In this document: positions 9,096 to 18,600 of the stretch, piece after piece
Layout of the letters: the number at the start of each line of letters is the position of its first letter
How positions within the stretch are numbered: position 1 is the stretch's first letter
NCBI GenBank assembly: GCA_963555775.3
Contig: CAUVWY020000004.1
Span: 186,001-250,000, forward strand
Source: JAJEDW01 sp963555775
GTDB lineage: Bacteria > Acidobacteriota > Terriglobia > 20CM-2-55-15
Reading direction: 5' to 3'
DNA: 64,000 nt
Position numbers and translations under genes: made by a program
Notes under the pieces: generated by a model
The model's input: only the letters and a program-made list of their open reading frames with translations
What the model was told of the DNA's origin: nothing
The model's database searches: none

Positions 9096-9374
9096 ATGAG
9101 TGTGAACGTCAAGATACCGACGCCGTTGCGGACGTTGACCGCGGGCCAAGGCGAAGTTGCCGTCGAGGCTGCGACTGTCGGAGAGGCCCTCCTGAAGTTG
9201 AACGCGGAATACGGCGGGTTGAGCGATCGGATCCTGGACCAGAACGGGCAGGTCCGCCGGTTCATCAACATCTTCGTCAATCAGGACAACATCAAGGACA
9301 AGGATCATCTGGCCACGGCAATCAAGTCCGGCGATACCATCTCGATCCTGCCATCGATCGCGGGCGGCCGTTAG
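9096..9374 (+). CDS. ThiS/MoaD-family sulfur carrier (CysO-like)
   Basis: A 92-residue beta-grasp protein (VNVKIPTPLRTLTAGQ...TISILPSIAGGR). Such proteins carry sulfur as a C-terminal Gly-Gly thiocarboxylate after adenylation by a ThiF/MoeB-type enzyme. Here an Arg follows the Gly-Gly, so the carrier would need trimming before activation. In Pseudomonas quinolobactin synthesis the JAMM protein QbsD trims the carrier QbsE in this way, and a JAMM gene sits directly upstream here. GGAGGAGAG lies at 9079-9087. No E1-like or cysteine synthase gene is in the window. Confidence 0.87.
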   Translation: MSVNVKIPTPLRTLTAGQGEVAVEAATVGEALLKLNAEYGGLSDRILDQNGQVRRFINIFVNQDNIKDKDHLATAIKSGDTISILPSIAGGR

Positions 9375-9421
9375 CCCGGTCCCGTTCAGCCCGGCGGCGT
9401 TCGCGCGGCCGTGTTTTTCAG

Positions 9422-10774
9422 GTGTCGAACACTTCTCAAACCGAAACAGGCTCACGCGCCGTCGTCCCTCTCGTTGCCATCGTCGGGCGGCCCAACGTCG
9501 GCAAATCCACCATCTTCAACCGCCTCGTCGGTCAACGCCGTTCCATCGTCTCGGATGAGCCCGGGGTGACCCGCGATCGCATTTACGGCCGACTCGAATG
9601 GGGCGGCGCCGAATTCGAGGTGGTCGACACGGGCGGCATTATTCCCGGAGAAGAGTCCGAAATACCCCGGAAAATATACGAGCAGGCCCAGGTGGCGATC
9701 GAAGCGTCGTCGTTGCTCGTCATGGCGGTGGACGGCCGTGCCGGACGGACAGGGGCGGACGAAGACCTTGCCCGACTGTTGCGGTCCTCAGGCCGCCCGA
9801 TGTTTCTGGCGGTCAACAAGGTGGATTCGGGGAAGCAGGAAGTCGATGTGGGCGAGTTTGCGCGGCTCGGATTCGACAACGTGTTTCCGCTCTCGGCCGA
9901 GCATGGCCTGGGATTCACGGAGTTGCTCGACGCCATGGCCGCGGTTTTGCCGTCCGTCGCGGAGATCGACAGCGGCATCCGCGAGGTGCGTGTCGCGATT
10001 ATCGGGCGTCCGAACGCGGGGAAGTCGACTCTGCTGAACGACTTGGTCGGGGAAGAACGCTCCATGGTTTCGTCGATCGCGGGAACCACGCGCGACGCGG
10101 TAGACAGCGTCGTGGAGCGCGAGGGCATTCGGTACCGGTTTGTGGACACCGCCGGAATCCGGCATCGCGGGCGCACCACGATGAAGGCCGAGAGGCTGAG
10201 CGTGGCGATGGCCAAAAAACATCTCGAGCGGAGCGACCTTGCCATTATCCTCATCGACGCCACCGAGCCAATCACCGCTATCGACGCGACCATTGGCGGA
10301 TATGCGCACGAGGCCGGACGTTCGGCGATTATCGCGGTCAACAAATGGGACCTGGTTGAAAAGGGGCCAACCATTACCGCCGACTTCGAAAAGCGAATCC
10401 GCGAGAAGTTGAAGTATCTGGATTACGCCCCGATGGTCTTCATTTCGGCCAAGACCCGGCAGCGCGTCGACAAGCTGTATGGGCTGGCCGCGGAGATCTT
10501 CGAAGCGCGGGGCCGGCGGATCGGGACCGGAGAACTGAACCAGTTTCTGAACCAGACAAACCTCCATCGGGGCGGGCTCCCATCGGAGGTCAAGGTGCGG
10601 TATATCGCGCAGGTGCGCGTGGCGCCCCCCACGTTCGTCGTGTTCTCCAACACGACGCGAAAGTTCCACTTTTCGTTCGAACGATTTCTTTCCAATCGAA
10701 TCAGGGAGCGATTCTCATTCGAGGGGACGCCGATTATAATCAAGCAGAGAATGAGGAAGTCGCGGAAGAGGTAG
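9422..10774 (+). CDS. der: GTPase Der (EngA)
   Basis: Essential GTPase for maturation of the 50S ribosomal subunit, 450 residues. It has two tandem G domains: GRPNVGKS (residues 22-29) with DTGGI, and GRPNAGKS (about 194-201) with DTAGIR. NKVD and NKWD base-recognition motifs and a C-terminal KH-like domain rich in basic residues (ending KQRMRKSRKR) follow. The start is GTG at 9422, 47 bases after the carrier gene; the residues before AVVPLVAIVGRP are not conserved in the family, so the exact start is uncertain. Confidence 0.97.
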   Translation: MSNTSQTETGSRAVVPLVAIVGRPNVGKSTIFNRLVGQRRSIVSDEPGVTRDRIYGRLEWGGAEFEVVDTGGIIPGEESEIPRKIYEQAQVAIEASSLLVMAVDGRAGRTGADEDLARLLRSSGRPMFLAVNKVDSGKQEVDVGEFARLGFDNVFPLSAEHGLGFTELLDAMAAVLPSVAEIDSGIREVRVAIIGRPNAGKSTLLNDLVGEERSMVSSIAGTTRDAVDSVVEREGIRYRFVDTAGIRHRGRTTMKAERLSVAMAKKHLERSDLAIILIDATEPITAIDATIGGYAHEAGRSAIIAVNKWDLVEKGPTITADFEKRIREKLKYLDYAPMVFISAKTRQRVDKLYGLAAEIFEARGRRIGTGELNQFLNQTNLHRGGLPSEVKVRYIAQVRVAPPTFVVFSNTTRKFHFSFERFLSNRIRERFSFEGTPIIIKQRMRKSRKR

Positions 10775-10821
10775 GGAAGACTCGGGAAAGAAGTCGAAAG
10801 GACGCATGAAAAAAAGCTGGA

Positions 10822-11184
10822 ATGACGCGAGGCAGGGGTAGGACATTGGCCGAGATCCCGGACAAGCTTTACTTCAAGATCGGTGAAGTCGCCGAAATCG
10901 CCGGCGTCGAAAACTACGTGCTGCGCTTCTGGGAGACCGAATTTCCAGCGTTGACCCCGAAGAAGACGGATTCGGGGCACCGGGTGTACCGCAGGAAAGA
11001 TGTCGAAACCGTCGTTCGCATCAAGGAATTGCTCTACACCAAGGGTTTTACGATCCCGGGCGCGCGCAAGCGGTTGAGCAGTCGCGGCGTCGATCCGGAC
11101 GCGCTGGACACTCCCGAGGAAACGCTCCAGAAAGTCCGGAGCGGTCTGGAGGACATCTTGGCCATTCTCGACGGCGAGACGTGA
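10822..11184 (+). CDS. MerR-family transcriptional regulator
   Basis: A 120-residue DNA-binding protein. The winged helix-turn-helix starts at KLYFKIGEVAEIAGVENYVLRFWETEFP and includes the HRVYRRKDVETVVRIKELL wing and helix. A short C-terminal helix with SGLEDILAIL follows and there is no effector domain. Small MerR proteins of this kind with the FWETEFP motif are common in bacteria; their targets are usually unknown. It sits 47 bases downstream of der and may be cotranscribed with it. Confidence 0.9.
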   Translation: MTRGRGRTLAEIPDKLYFKIGEVAEIAGVENYVLRFWETEFPALTPKKTDSGHRVYRRKDVETVVRIKELLYTKGFTIPGARKRLSSRGVDPDALDTPEETLQKVRSGLEDILAILDGET

Positions 11185-11270
11185 AATTCAGGGGATGGAA
11201 GTCGAATTCGGGGTATTCTGCGGATTGCGGGGAGCGGGGGCCGAATCGGGTCTCCGCCCCGGCATTCCAT

Positions 11271-11344
11271 CGGGACGTGGCGCAGCCTGGTAGCGCGCAC
11301 CCTTGGGGTGGGTGAGGTCGGAGGTTCAAGTCCTCTCGTCCCGA
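11271..11344 (+). tRNA. tRNA-Pro (anticodon GGG)
   Basis: Cloverleaf with acceptor stem CGGGACG/CGTCCCG and discriminator A. The D-arm contains CGCAGCCTGGTAGCGC, the anticodon stem is CACCC/GGGTG with loop TTGGGGT (anticodon GGG), and the T-arm contains GGTTCAAGTCC. CCA is not encoded. Confidence 0.95.
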
Positions 11345-11379
11345 CTGTTTCCTCTGCACGGTTGCTTCCTTTTGCGGCT

Positions 11380-11985
11380 GGTCGGCGGATAAGCGCCTTG
11401 GCGCTTGATTCGGCGCGCGGCAGCGCAGGAGCGCTCTTCCTCGCCCGCTCCAACTCCACATCGTCCACGCCGTCTTCAGGTTCACGCAGAAACCTTGCAG
11501 GTCCGCGCTTGATCCGGCGTGACCGACGCGAGGAACGCGTCTGAGAACACGCCGCTACGCGCCCGGCGCGACCGGCGCGAGGCACGCGCCTGAGAACGCG
11601 CCGTTGACCGCGGGCATCTTGCCCGCTCTTTTCCCCGCGCCGCTCCCACGTCGTCCGCGCCATGTTTCAGTTCGGCAGAAACCCTGCAGGTCCGCCCCCT
11701 GGGACCGCGGGCATCCTGCCCGCATCTTCTTCCCCGTGCCACCGACCCACGGTCCGCGTCATCTTCAGGTTCAGGCAGAAACCTTCAGGCCTTGGCCTGC
11801 TTCTGAAATGCATCAAGGGGAAAGAGACGATGCGGGCAAGATGCCCGCATTCCCAGGCTATGGCCTGAAAGTTGTTCACCGCGAGACAATGGCTGTGGTT
11901 AGAGTGAATGGCACGCAGCGGGGGAAGAGAAGAGCGGGCGTGGCGCGTATCCACGCGCCAGAGATGAAGCGCGCGTTAAGGCCTG
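11380..11985. repeat. Large dispersed hairpin repeat cluster between two tRNA-Pro genes
   Basis: About 600 bases with no gene. It contains three copies of the 17-base hairpin GCGGGCANNNTGCCCGC (from 11610, 11707 and 11832), GGCGCGAGGCACGCGCC and GAGAACACGCCGCTACGCG. It also has several copies of the linker word CAGAAACCTTGCAGGTCCGC or its relatives, and GGCGCGTATCCACGCGCC near 11940. The blocks appear in both orientations, as in REP clusters. Confidence 0.85.
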
Positions 11986-12042
11986 GAACTTGTTCACGGC
12001 ACGCGCTCCCAACTCGCTATGCTAGAATCATCGGGTTGACGT

Positions 12043-12116
12043 CGGGACGTGGCTCAGCCTGGTAGAGCACCTGGTTCGGGATCAGGGGGTCGGAGGTTCA
12101 AATCCTCTCGTCCCGA
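12043..12116 (+). tRNA. tRNA-Pro (anticodon CGG)
   Basis: Acceptor stem CGGGACG/CGTCCCG, D-arm with CTCAGCCTGGTAGAG, anticodon stem CCTGG/TCAGG around TTCGGGA (anticodon CGG), T-arm GGTTCAAATCC, discriminator A, no encoded CCA. Its 3' part from the anticodon stem (12071) onward is repeated at 15430, which suggests use as an attachment site. Confidence 0.95.
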
Positions 12117-12145
12117 CTTTCGGAATCAATCGAAATCAACAACAG

Positions 12146-12180
12146 ACAGCCCGTTTTGGCTTTACGCCGAAACGGGCTGT
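12146..12180 (+). terminator. Strong hairpin downstream of tRNA-Pro(CGG)
   Basis: A 15-bp stem (ACAGCCCGTTTTGGC with GCCGAAACGGGCTGT, one G-T pair) and a five-base loop lie 30 bases after the tRNA. The position suggests transcription termination of the tRNA, although no long T-run follows. Confidence 0.65.
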
Positions 12181-12339
12181 TGAAGTTCTTGTAGTCGCCG
12201 GGTTTGTAAACCGTGGCGGAAAGGGCAGCCATCGCAATTATCTACATTTGAAGGTTGTAAGAAGGGGACGTTTGAACTGCGCTCCTTGATTGGACAATTT
12301 TCTGAAGAATTAGAGAATAGGTAATCGGCTTAACCGGTT

Positions 12340-12498
12340 GTGCCGCCGGAAGAGGGATGGGACCTCCCGCCGTCGGCGCTGTGGGAACGGTGGGAAAGCG
12401 GAGCGAGTTTTGAGCCCGTCTTCTTGATGGCCGCTTACGACCAGGAACTCGAGGTTCCTCACATCAAAGCGTTACTGCGGAGGGCGGACAAGAAATAG
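12340..12498 (+). CDS. Small ORF of unknown function, possibly a gene remnant
   Basis: A 52-codon frame from GTG 12340 to TAG 12498, preceded in frame by a TAA at 12331. The peptide starts VPPEEGWDLPPSALWERWE and ends IKALLRRADKK, with a composition more like real protein than a shadow frame. It ends exactly at the base of a strong terminator hairpin. It could be the 3' end of a lost gene carried between the tRNA-derived repeats. I do not recognise a family. The 160 bases before it (12181-12339) are relatively AT-rich and show no feature. Confidence 0.4.
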   Translation: MPPEEGWDLPPSALWERWESGASFEPVFLMAAYDQELEVPHIKALLRRADKK

Positions 12499-12525
12499 CG
12501 GGGGGCGCCTTTCGGCGCCCCCCGC
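12498..12525. terminator. Bidirectional terminator hairpin
   Basis: A perfect 12-bp stem, GCGGGGGGCGCC with GGCGCCCCCCGC, and the loop TTTC. It lies between the small plus-strand ORF and the minus-strand 591-residue gene, which ends at 12548. On the minus strand it is followed by the T-rich ATTTCTTGT. Confidence 0.75.
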
Positions 12526-12547
12526 TGTGGAAACGAAGCGGCTGAGG

Positions 12548-14323
12548 TTAGTGTCGATACTGCGTAGTGATGTCGTCGAGCTCGTACGCCGAGCAGGTAC
12601 CGCGCTCAACGCCGACCAATCCGCCGCCATCATCGCCAGTGGTCAGCAGCATCGGGTTCTGCGTCCAGGGATGGAGCAGCACCTCGGGATCCTCGACCGT
12701 CACCTCGTAGAGCATCTGATCGCCCTGCCGCGTGAATCTTTCGGTGACCTTCATGTCCTCGGAGTGAAAGAAGCCGCCGCGCGCCAGCCAGGTCGCCGGC
12801 GTGAAGCCGATCGACTCGACCACGAGCGTGTCGCCTTCCCAACGGCCGACGGAATGCCCGGTGTACTTGGTCTGGATGAGCTGCCTTTCGTCCAGTTCGC
12901 CGCCGTCGGTTGCGATTACGCGGAAGTCCGAATAACCGCCACCGCCATCGCCGCCGCGACCATAGAGTAAGGTGATGTCGCCTTCGGTATGGAAGATCCG
13001 CCCGGGCGCTCCCTGCCGCGGAAGCCCCATCGGCTGACAGGTCATGATCGGATCGTAGCGATTCGTCCACATATCGAGATAAATAACCTCGTCCCAGTGC
13101 TCGGGCCGGTAGAGCGGGCGATTCGGCCCGAAGCGCGAAGCGGCTTCGAATGCGAAATCAATCGTCTGATTCCACTGCGTGCTGCAGCCTTCGAGCTGGG
13201 TCGGTGCGCAGCGGCGGCTGCCATAGCGCCAGATGAAGAACTTGTTGCTGCCTCTCCAGTTACCGGTCAGGTCAGGTCTGCCGTCGGCCAAACGCGGTGT
13301 CGGCGCGGTAGAATCGAGCACCGGTGGTTCCTGATCGGGGCCGTACATCGACACGGCCTCTGTGGCGGGGCCCACGCTCGCCGGCACGGGCACGACAACG
13401 TAAACACTGCCCGTTTCCGTCTGGATCGTGTTCAGGTCGCGCATGACTTCGCCGTTTTTGCTCTCCGTCATTCTGCCGGCCGTATAGACTTCGATCAGAT
13501 GCAGTGGATTGTTGTGATCGTCATAGTCGCTGTAAGTGAACTCATAGGTATCGCTGCCGTGCGTGACGACAACGGATTCGGCCATGAAGCGATCGTCGTC
13601 GAGCCGGGCAACGGCCGTGGCGCCGTCGACGCCCGGTATCGGATAGCTGATGACCGGTGTGTCACCGTCCCAGGCCACTGACGTTTCGCCGAGGGTCGAG
13701 GTTCCTCCATCGAGCAGCCCGCCGGGATTGCGCCACACTCTCCGCAGCGGGATTCCGGCGCCTGCCAATGCTGCCTTGGGCGCACCGATTGGGCCGGCCC
13801 AGAGACGAATCAAACGTTCGTCGAGCGTATCCGGCGTCGGCGTGGCCATCCCTTCGCCTGCCACCAGACCGGCGCCCGGAATGTCTTCGTTCCACACGTA
13901 TTCGCCGCTGACGACCTCGATGTTGGAATACGTCTGACCATTCGGCAGCGTGCATTCAATCTGGGTGCGGTAGCCGGGTTGCTGGTAACTGGCGCTGATG
14001 CGGTATCCCGACGTGCCGAGCTCGCCCTCCCTGGCGGCCTCCTCGAACGGCGTGATCGCACAGGCCTGACCGTTGACTTGGATCGTGCCTTCGGCCCGAT
14101 ACTCGAGCGAGACCATGAGCTCGTGCTCCTCGATGCCGCGCAGCATGCCCATGTGCCACGTCCAGTTGACGAGAACGGACTTCAGGTCCTGTGCGTCGGG
14201 CTCGGGTGTGAAGAGCGGAGGGCCGCCGCGTCCGCCCTGCGCACTCGCCGTCATCGGTGCGCTGATCATGAGGACGATTCCCAGCGCGACAATTGTCCCA
14301 ATCATTCTTTGTCGAAAGGCCAT
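12548..14323 (-). CDS. Large exported protein of unknown function, DUF6152 partner
   Basis: A 591-residue protein with a signal peptide (residues 1-29, IVALGIVLMISAPMTASAQG). The C-terminal third has motifs seen in a family frequent in Acidobacteriota: DGRPDLTGNW (about 360) and GHSVGRWEGDTLVVESIGF (about 500). The central part has Asp/Tyr-rich beta repeats. It lies 129 bases downstream of a DUF6152 gene on the same strand. The gap holds a small hairpin (AACTGCCC/GGGCAGTT, 14412-14430) that might attenuate transcription. No enzymatic residues can be named, so the function is unknown. Confidence 0.75.
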   Translation of the reverse strand: MAFRQRMIGTIVALGIVLMISAPMTASAQGGRGGPPLFTPEPDAQDLKSVLVNWTWHMGMLRGIEEHELMVSLEYRAEGTIQVNGQACAITPFEEAAREGELGTSGYRISASYQQPGYRTQIECTLPNGQTYSNIEVVSGEYVWNEDIPGAGLVAGEGMATPTPDTLDERLIRLWAGPIGAPKAALAGAGIPLRRVWRNPGGLLDGGTSTLGETSVAWDGDTPVISYPIPGVDGATAVARLDDDRFMAESVVVTHGSDTYEFTYSDYDDHNNPLHLIEVYTAGRMTESKNGEVMRDLNTIQTETGSVYVVVPVPASVGPATEAVSMYGPDQEPPVLDSTAPTPRLADGRPDLTGNWRGSNKFFIWRYGSRRCAPTQLEGCSTQWNQTIDFAFEAASRFGPNRPLYRPEHWDEVIYLDMWTNRYDPIMTCQPMGLPRQGAPGRIFHTEGDITLLYGRGGDGGGGYSDFRVIATDGGELDERQLIQTKYTGHSVGRWEGDTLVVESIGFTPATWLARGGFFHSEDMKVTERFTRQGDQMLYEVTVEDPEVLLHPWTQNPMLLTTGDDGGGLVGVERGTCSAYELDDITTQYRH

Positions 14324-14452
14324 GGTAGTTAGTCTCCCTAACCCGCATTTCTCACGAGTTGTCTGCTACAGCGCCGGATCCATCCGCCAGTGCCGCGTGC
14401 CGCTTCGTCGCAACTGCCCTCCGGGCAGTTCGAGTTCCACTCCATCCTGTTG

Positions 14453-14848
14453 CTAGTCGTTGGCTTCAAATTCGATCTGGCGCTCGTTTGGCAAGGTGAT
14501 CGACCTGATAAACCCCAACGGACTTCCGCTTCTCGCCGGAAAGTACGTGATTGTGACCACATCCCCGGCATAGACGGTATTCGTTCCGCCGCGACCGAAC
14601 CCGAGACTCGATAGGACGTTGGCGGATCCGGTCGTCAAGACCCACTCGGTTTTTGAGCCGTCCTCGTTCTCCACCTCGACGGCCATCGCTCCGTGGGGAT
14701 TCATGAACTCCACTTTGCTGATCACGCCAGTCAACTCCGCTGTTTGTCGTATCTCGTATACGGCCGAGAGCGAATGATGAGCCTGCAATGATCCACCGAC
14801 CATCAAACACCCGCAAACGACGACACATCCGAAAGTCCGCTTAATCAT
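14453..14848 (-). CDS. DUF6152 family exported protein
   Basis: A 131-residue protein with a signal peptide ending near QA-HHSLSAVYE, followed by an OB-like beta-barrel segment. Telltale words are AHHS at the mature N-terminus, TGVISKVEFMNPHGAMAVEV and GDVVTITYFPA. DUF6152 proteins typically start mature with HHS and often neighbour large exported proteins like the one downstream; their role is unknown. This is the first gene of the two-gene minus-strand unit lying between the tRNA-Pro gene and its partial 3' repeat. Confidence 0.85.
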   Translation of the reverse strand: MIKRTFGCVVVCGCLMVGGSLQAHHSLSAVYEIRQTAELTGVISKVEFMNPHGAMAVEVENEDGSKTEWVLTTGSANVLSSLGFGRGGTNTVYAGDVVTITYFPARSGSPLGFIRSITLPNERQIEFEAND

Positions 14849-15429
14849 CCGTGCTTCTCCTCAAATCTCGGTCGACACAAGATGTCGTTATGTAGCCGCG
14901 CATGGAAGACGGGTCCATTGCCGCCGGAACGTACCATCGCGCGCGCGCCCCGTTTATTTGAGACGATAATTCGATTCGTCTGATTGTTCAATGATTCTGT
15001 CACCCTTTAACTGTTCAACTGAGATTTTCGTTTTGGATACTCCGATCGCGACTCTTATACTCCGACGCCCTGCCGGCAGCCCAGATCTTTCGTCTTGGAG
15101 CTCAAATACCGCCGATCGGCTCGGAATCGAGTGACCAATCCGCTGCGGGCGATGCGTCCTGACGTGTGGGTGGCGAATTGTTGAAGTCCATTTGATTCAA
15201 GAGCTTGAGGAATCCGTTGTGATCGCCGCTGAGCGGTGAAATCTGCGGGTGTAGCAACGAATTTGTCTCACTGGAGGGGTTCACCCCAGCCGACTGTAGA
15301 CAATTCTGTAGACGTCAAAGCACCCGATTTCCACAGACTTCGACAAGGCCGCGGCTGATTCGCGCAAATGCTTCAAACAAGAGCAACAAGGAACCACAAC
15401 TTTCAACAGACTTTCACATGGACTTGAAT

Positions 15430-15475
15430 CTGGTTCGGGATCAGGGGGTCGGAGGTTCAAATCCTCTTGTTCCTA
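15430..15475 (+). repeat. Partial 3' copy of tRNA-Pro(CGG): putative attachment-site repeat
   Basis: Bases 15430-15467 are identical over 38 bases to 12071-12108, the anticodon stem, loop, variable region and T-arm of tRNA-Pro(CGG). Similarity then continues with a few differences through the acceptor-stem 3' strand and about 15 bases beyond. A duplicated tRNA 3' half is the usual footprint of tyrosine-recombinase integration. The 3.36 kb between the copies holds a small ORF, the 591-residue gene and the DUF6152 gene, but no integrase. The surrounding gap 14849-15629 otherwise shows only the terminator at its end. Confidence 0.7.
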
Positions 15476-15571
15476 CTTTTGGAATCAACAGGATACAGCT
15501 ATTTGCTCGTTGTTCTCTCGTGGCCGAGGGAGCGAGAACATGCTCGGTTGTGCTCGATGTGAACAGGCAAG

Positions 15572-15602
15572 AAAACGCCCCGGCAAAGGCCGAGGCGTTT
15601 TT
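15572..15602. terminator. Terminator of the Oar-type receptor gene
   Basis: Hairpin AAAACGCC-C-CGGC / GCCG-A-GGCGTTTT with the loop AAAG, flanked by A and T runs, so it can work in both directions. It lies 28 bases past the receptor stop at 15630. Confidence 0.8.
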
Positions 15603-15629
15603 CGATCGAACGGCGAAAAAGCGTTCGAT

Positions 15630-18600
15630 TTAGAAGTCGATACGCGCGTTCAGCGTGAACGTGCGTTCGCCGCTGGCGCTGGTGATCCGCCCGAAATTGT
15701 TCGAGAACATGTTCAGGTTCGGATTGCCCCACTGCGGCTTGTTGAGCACGTTGATCGCGTCCATCCGGACCGTAAAATCCAGGCCCTCGCGGATCTGGAC
15801 GGACTTGGACATCGCGACGTCGAGACCCAGGCTGCCCGGACCCGAGAGCCACCCGGTCCCCAAGTCACCGGTCGTTCCCGGCTCCGGGCTGCGCAGGACA
15901 ACGTTTCCGGAAGAATCGACGATCTGCCAGAGATCGTCATGGTTCTGTAACCCGTCCGGATTGGTCCCGTAGTAGTCGAGCGTGGGCTCGCGCTCACGCG
16001 TGTATCCGGTCAGGTACCCGACCGTACCGTCGCCGACAACGACCTCGCCGGTGGACTTCGGCAAGCTCCCAAGCAGGTTTGGCGTAGTCACGACGGCCTC
16101 GGCCGCCAGCGTCTGCAGCGCGCCAGCCGTGATGGTCCGCGGCGCGCCCGTCGAGTAGCTGAAAATCGACGAGAGCTGCCAGCCTTCGATGATCCGGGCC
16201 ACGGCTGACGGGGCCCCCGAGCCGAGCAGGCGGCCGGGACCGAACGGAAGGGACCACACGCCGTGCGCGTTCAAGCCATGACTGCGGTGGAAACCCACCA
16301 GTCCCTTCTGCAGGTTCCGGTTCTTCGGGTCGCGCGTCTGGAAGGTATCGTCTTCGTTGAACCGGGTGGCCCCGACGCCGTTGCCGATGGATTTGGACCA
16401 GGTATAGGTGAACTGGCCGCTGAAGCCCTGGGAGAACCGACGGGTCAACTGGGTCTGGAGCGAATGGTACGTGGAGTGATCTCCATTGTCGTAGTAGTCG
16501 ATTCCGTCGAACTGCGGGTTGATCTTGATGAAGTTCTCCGGATAGCCGTTGGCCCGGAGCAGGCCGCCGAACCGGCCGGTTCCCTGGTTGGTCTCGGTCA
16601 TGAACTCGGCCAGCCCGGCGACTTCGCCGTCGGCGAAGAAGTCGTCAGTGAAGGACCAGTCGCGGAGCGCAGTGGATGCGCTTACTTGGCCGGAACCCGT
16701 GCCGATGGCCTGCCCGCCCAGCCTGAGACCTTTAAGCATGTCGGCGAAGAGCACCGAGTCACCGCCCCGGCGCGTGATGTTGAACGCCTCCAGGAACGTC
16801 TCACCGTGCGCCGAAGCGAAGATGTCGGGTTCGTTCAGGTCGCGGGCGCCCCAGAGCGACACGCCCGCGGTGGCAATCCAGGCCACGCTCAGGTTGGTGT
16901 TCGGCGCGACCTCGGTCTCGATCGACACGTTCATGTTCTGGATGTACGGAGTCCGGCGGTCCGCGGCGTACGCGTTCAAATCAGAACCGGTTCCGCGGTT
17001 GCTGTCGGTCAACTGGACCGTCCCGTACGGCACCGGGGGAGTGGGCGCGATCGGGAACTCGACCAGGACCGCGTTGGGATTGGTCGATCCCGGAAGCGCC
17101 GTGTAGGTTCCCGGGTTCGTCACGTCGCCCCTGGCCCTCCTGCCGGGGTTGCCGCCCAGAAAGTAGTAGATGTCAAAGAACGACGGCGAACCCGAGTAGC
17201 TGTGGCCGTAGCCGCCCCGGACAACGGTCGTCCGGTTCACCCACGGCACCCGGTAGCTGAAACCGAAGCTGGGCGCAAAATTGTTCCAGTCTTTCGGATA
17301 GACCTGAATGTCCGGGTTCGGGCTGTTCTTCCCGACGGAGATGATCTGTGTCAGCGAGCCGCTCCCCGAGATGCCCAGGATATTGTAGTCCTTGGGGTAC
17401 GTGGCCAGACCTTTCGATTCGTACGGGACGCCATAGACATCCCACCGCACGCCGTAGTTCAAGGTCAGGTTCTGCGTGACGTTCCAATCGTCCTTGAAGT
17501 AGGCCCCCCAGTCGTCCTGGTGGTATATCAACCGCGACCTGGCCGCGTCCAGGGCCGTGTCGAATCCCTTCGCCGGGTCGTTGACCAAATAGTTGTGTCC
17601 GTAAGATGCCACCGAGCCGGACAGATCGTTCAGGAGATCCTCGGCCAGGCCGGCGTTCTGGTCGATGCCGGGAATCCGGGTCTGCAGGTCGAGCGGGAAG
17701 GCCCCGTTGTCCAGGTTGATGCCCGGCCAGAGGCCGCCGTTGGTCCAGCCGTCCGTGATGGAAAAGTCGCCTTCCCAGCCGGCGGAGAACGAATGCGCGC
17801 CCATCACCCAACTGGTATGGTCCTGTATCGACGACCGGGGGCTGCGCTGGCCCCGGCTGCTGCCGAAGCTCCTAAACCACGGGCTGCTACCGAACGAACC
17901 ACCCATCGTGTTGAAGGCTGGAAGGTACGGGTATCCGTTGCTGACGGAATAGTACGTATCGAACAGCTCCTGGGCCTCGGGGGTCAGGTTGACGAACTCG
18001 TCGTCGCCGATACAGCAGCCCTCGCCGGCGGGGGCGATGGTGTACCAGTCGGTCAGGCTATAGCCCCACCGGAACTCGTTCAGGATGGTCGGCGTGATCG
18101 AGGCCGTGTACTGGGCCGAGTAAACCTTCGGCGTGCGCCACTGCTTGCCATAAATTCCGCTCGGCCAGGTCGGCAGCAGGCCGTCCTGTTGGTTGTTCTC
18201 GCGCGACAACACGAAGTTGACCTTGTTGTTGTCGGTGATCTGGTAGTCCAGCCGGGTGTTCAACTGCTTCCGGTTCGTGTTCTGGGACGTGCCGGCGGAG
18301 TTGTCCCCACCGGCAACTCGCCGCACCCAGTTGAACCCGGCCGTGTTCAGGCCGTCGCCCGTGCGGAAGTTGTTGGGCACCGGCATGCGCCGCAACGTCT
18401 CCTGGAGGTAGGAGTTCTGGGAGATGCCGGTCCCCCGGTTGGGGTCGTTGACGTCCGAGAACAGATTGAGCGACCGGATCGGACCGGTGGCGTTCGTGAT
18501 CTGCGTCCAGTCCATCGGGTTGCCCTGGTCGTCGACCGAGCGCTGACCCTCTGGGGCACCGAAATCGTTGTTCTGCGTACCCGGGAAGTATCGGAAGATG

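Noticed and set aside
15420..15476. A third functional tRNA-Pro gene
   Set aside because: Only the 3' half is present; there is no matching 5' acceptor strand or D-arm upstream, and the acceptor 3' strand has diverged.
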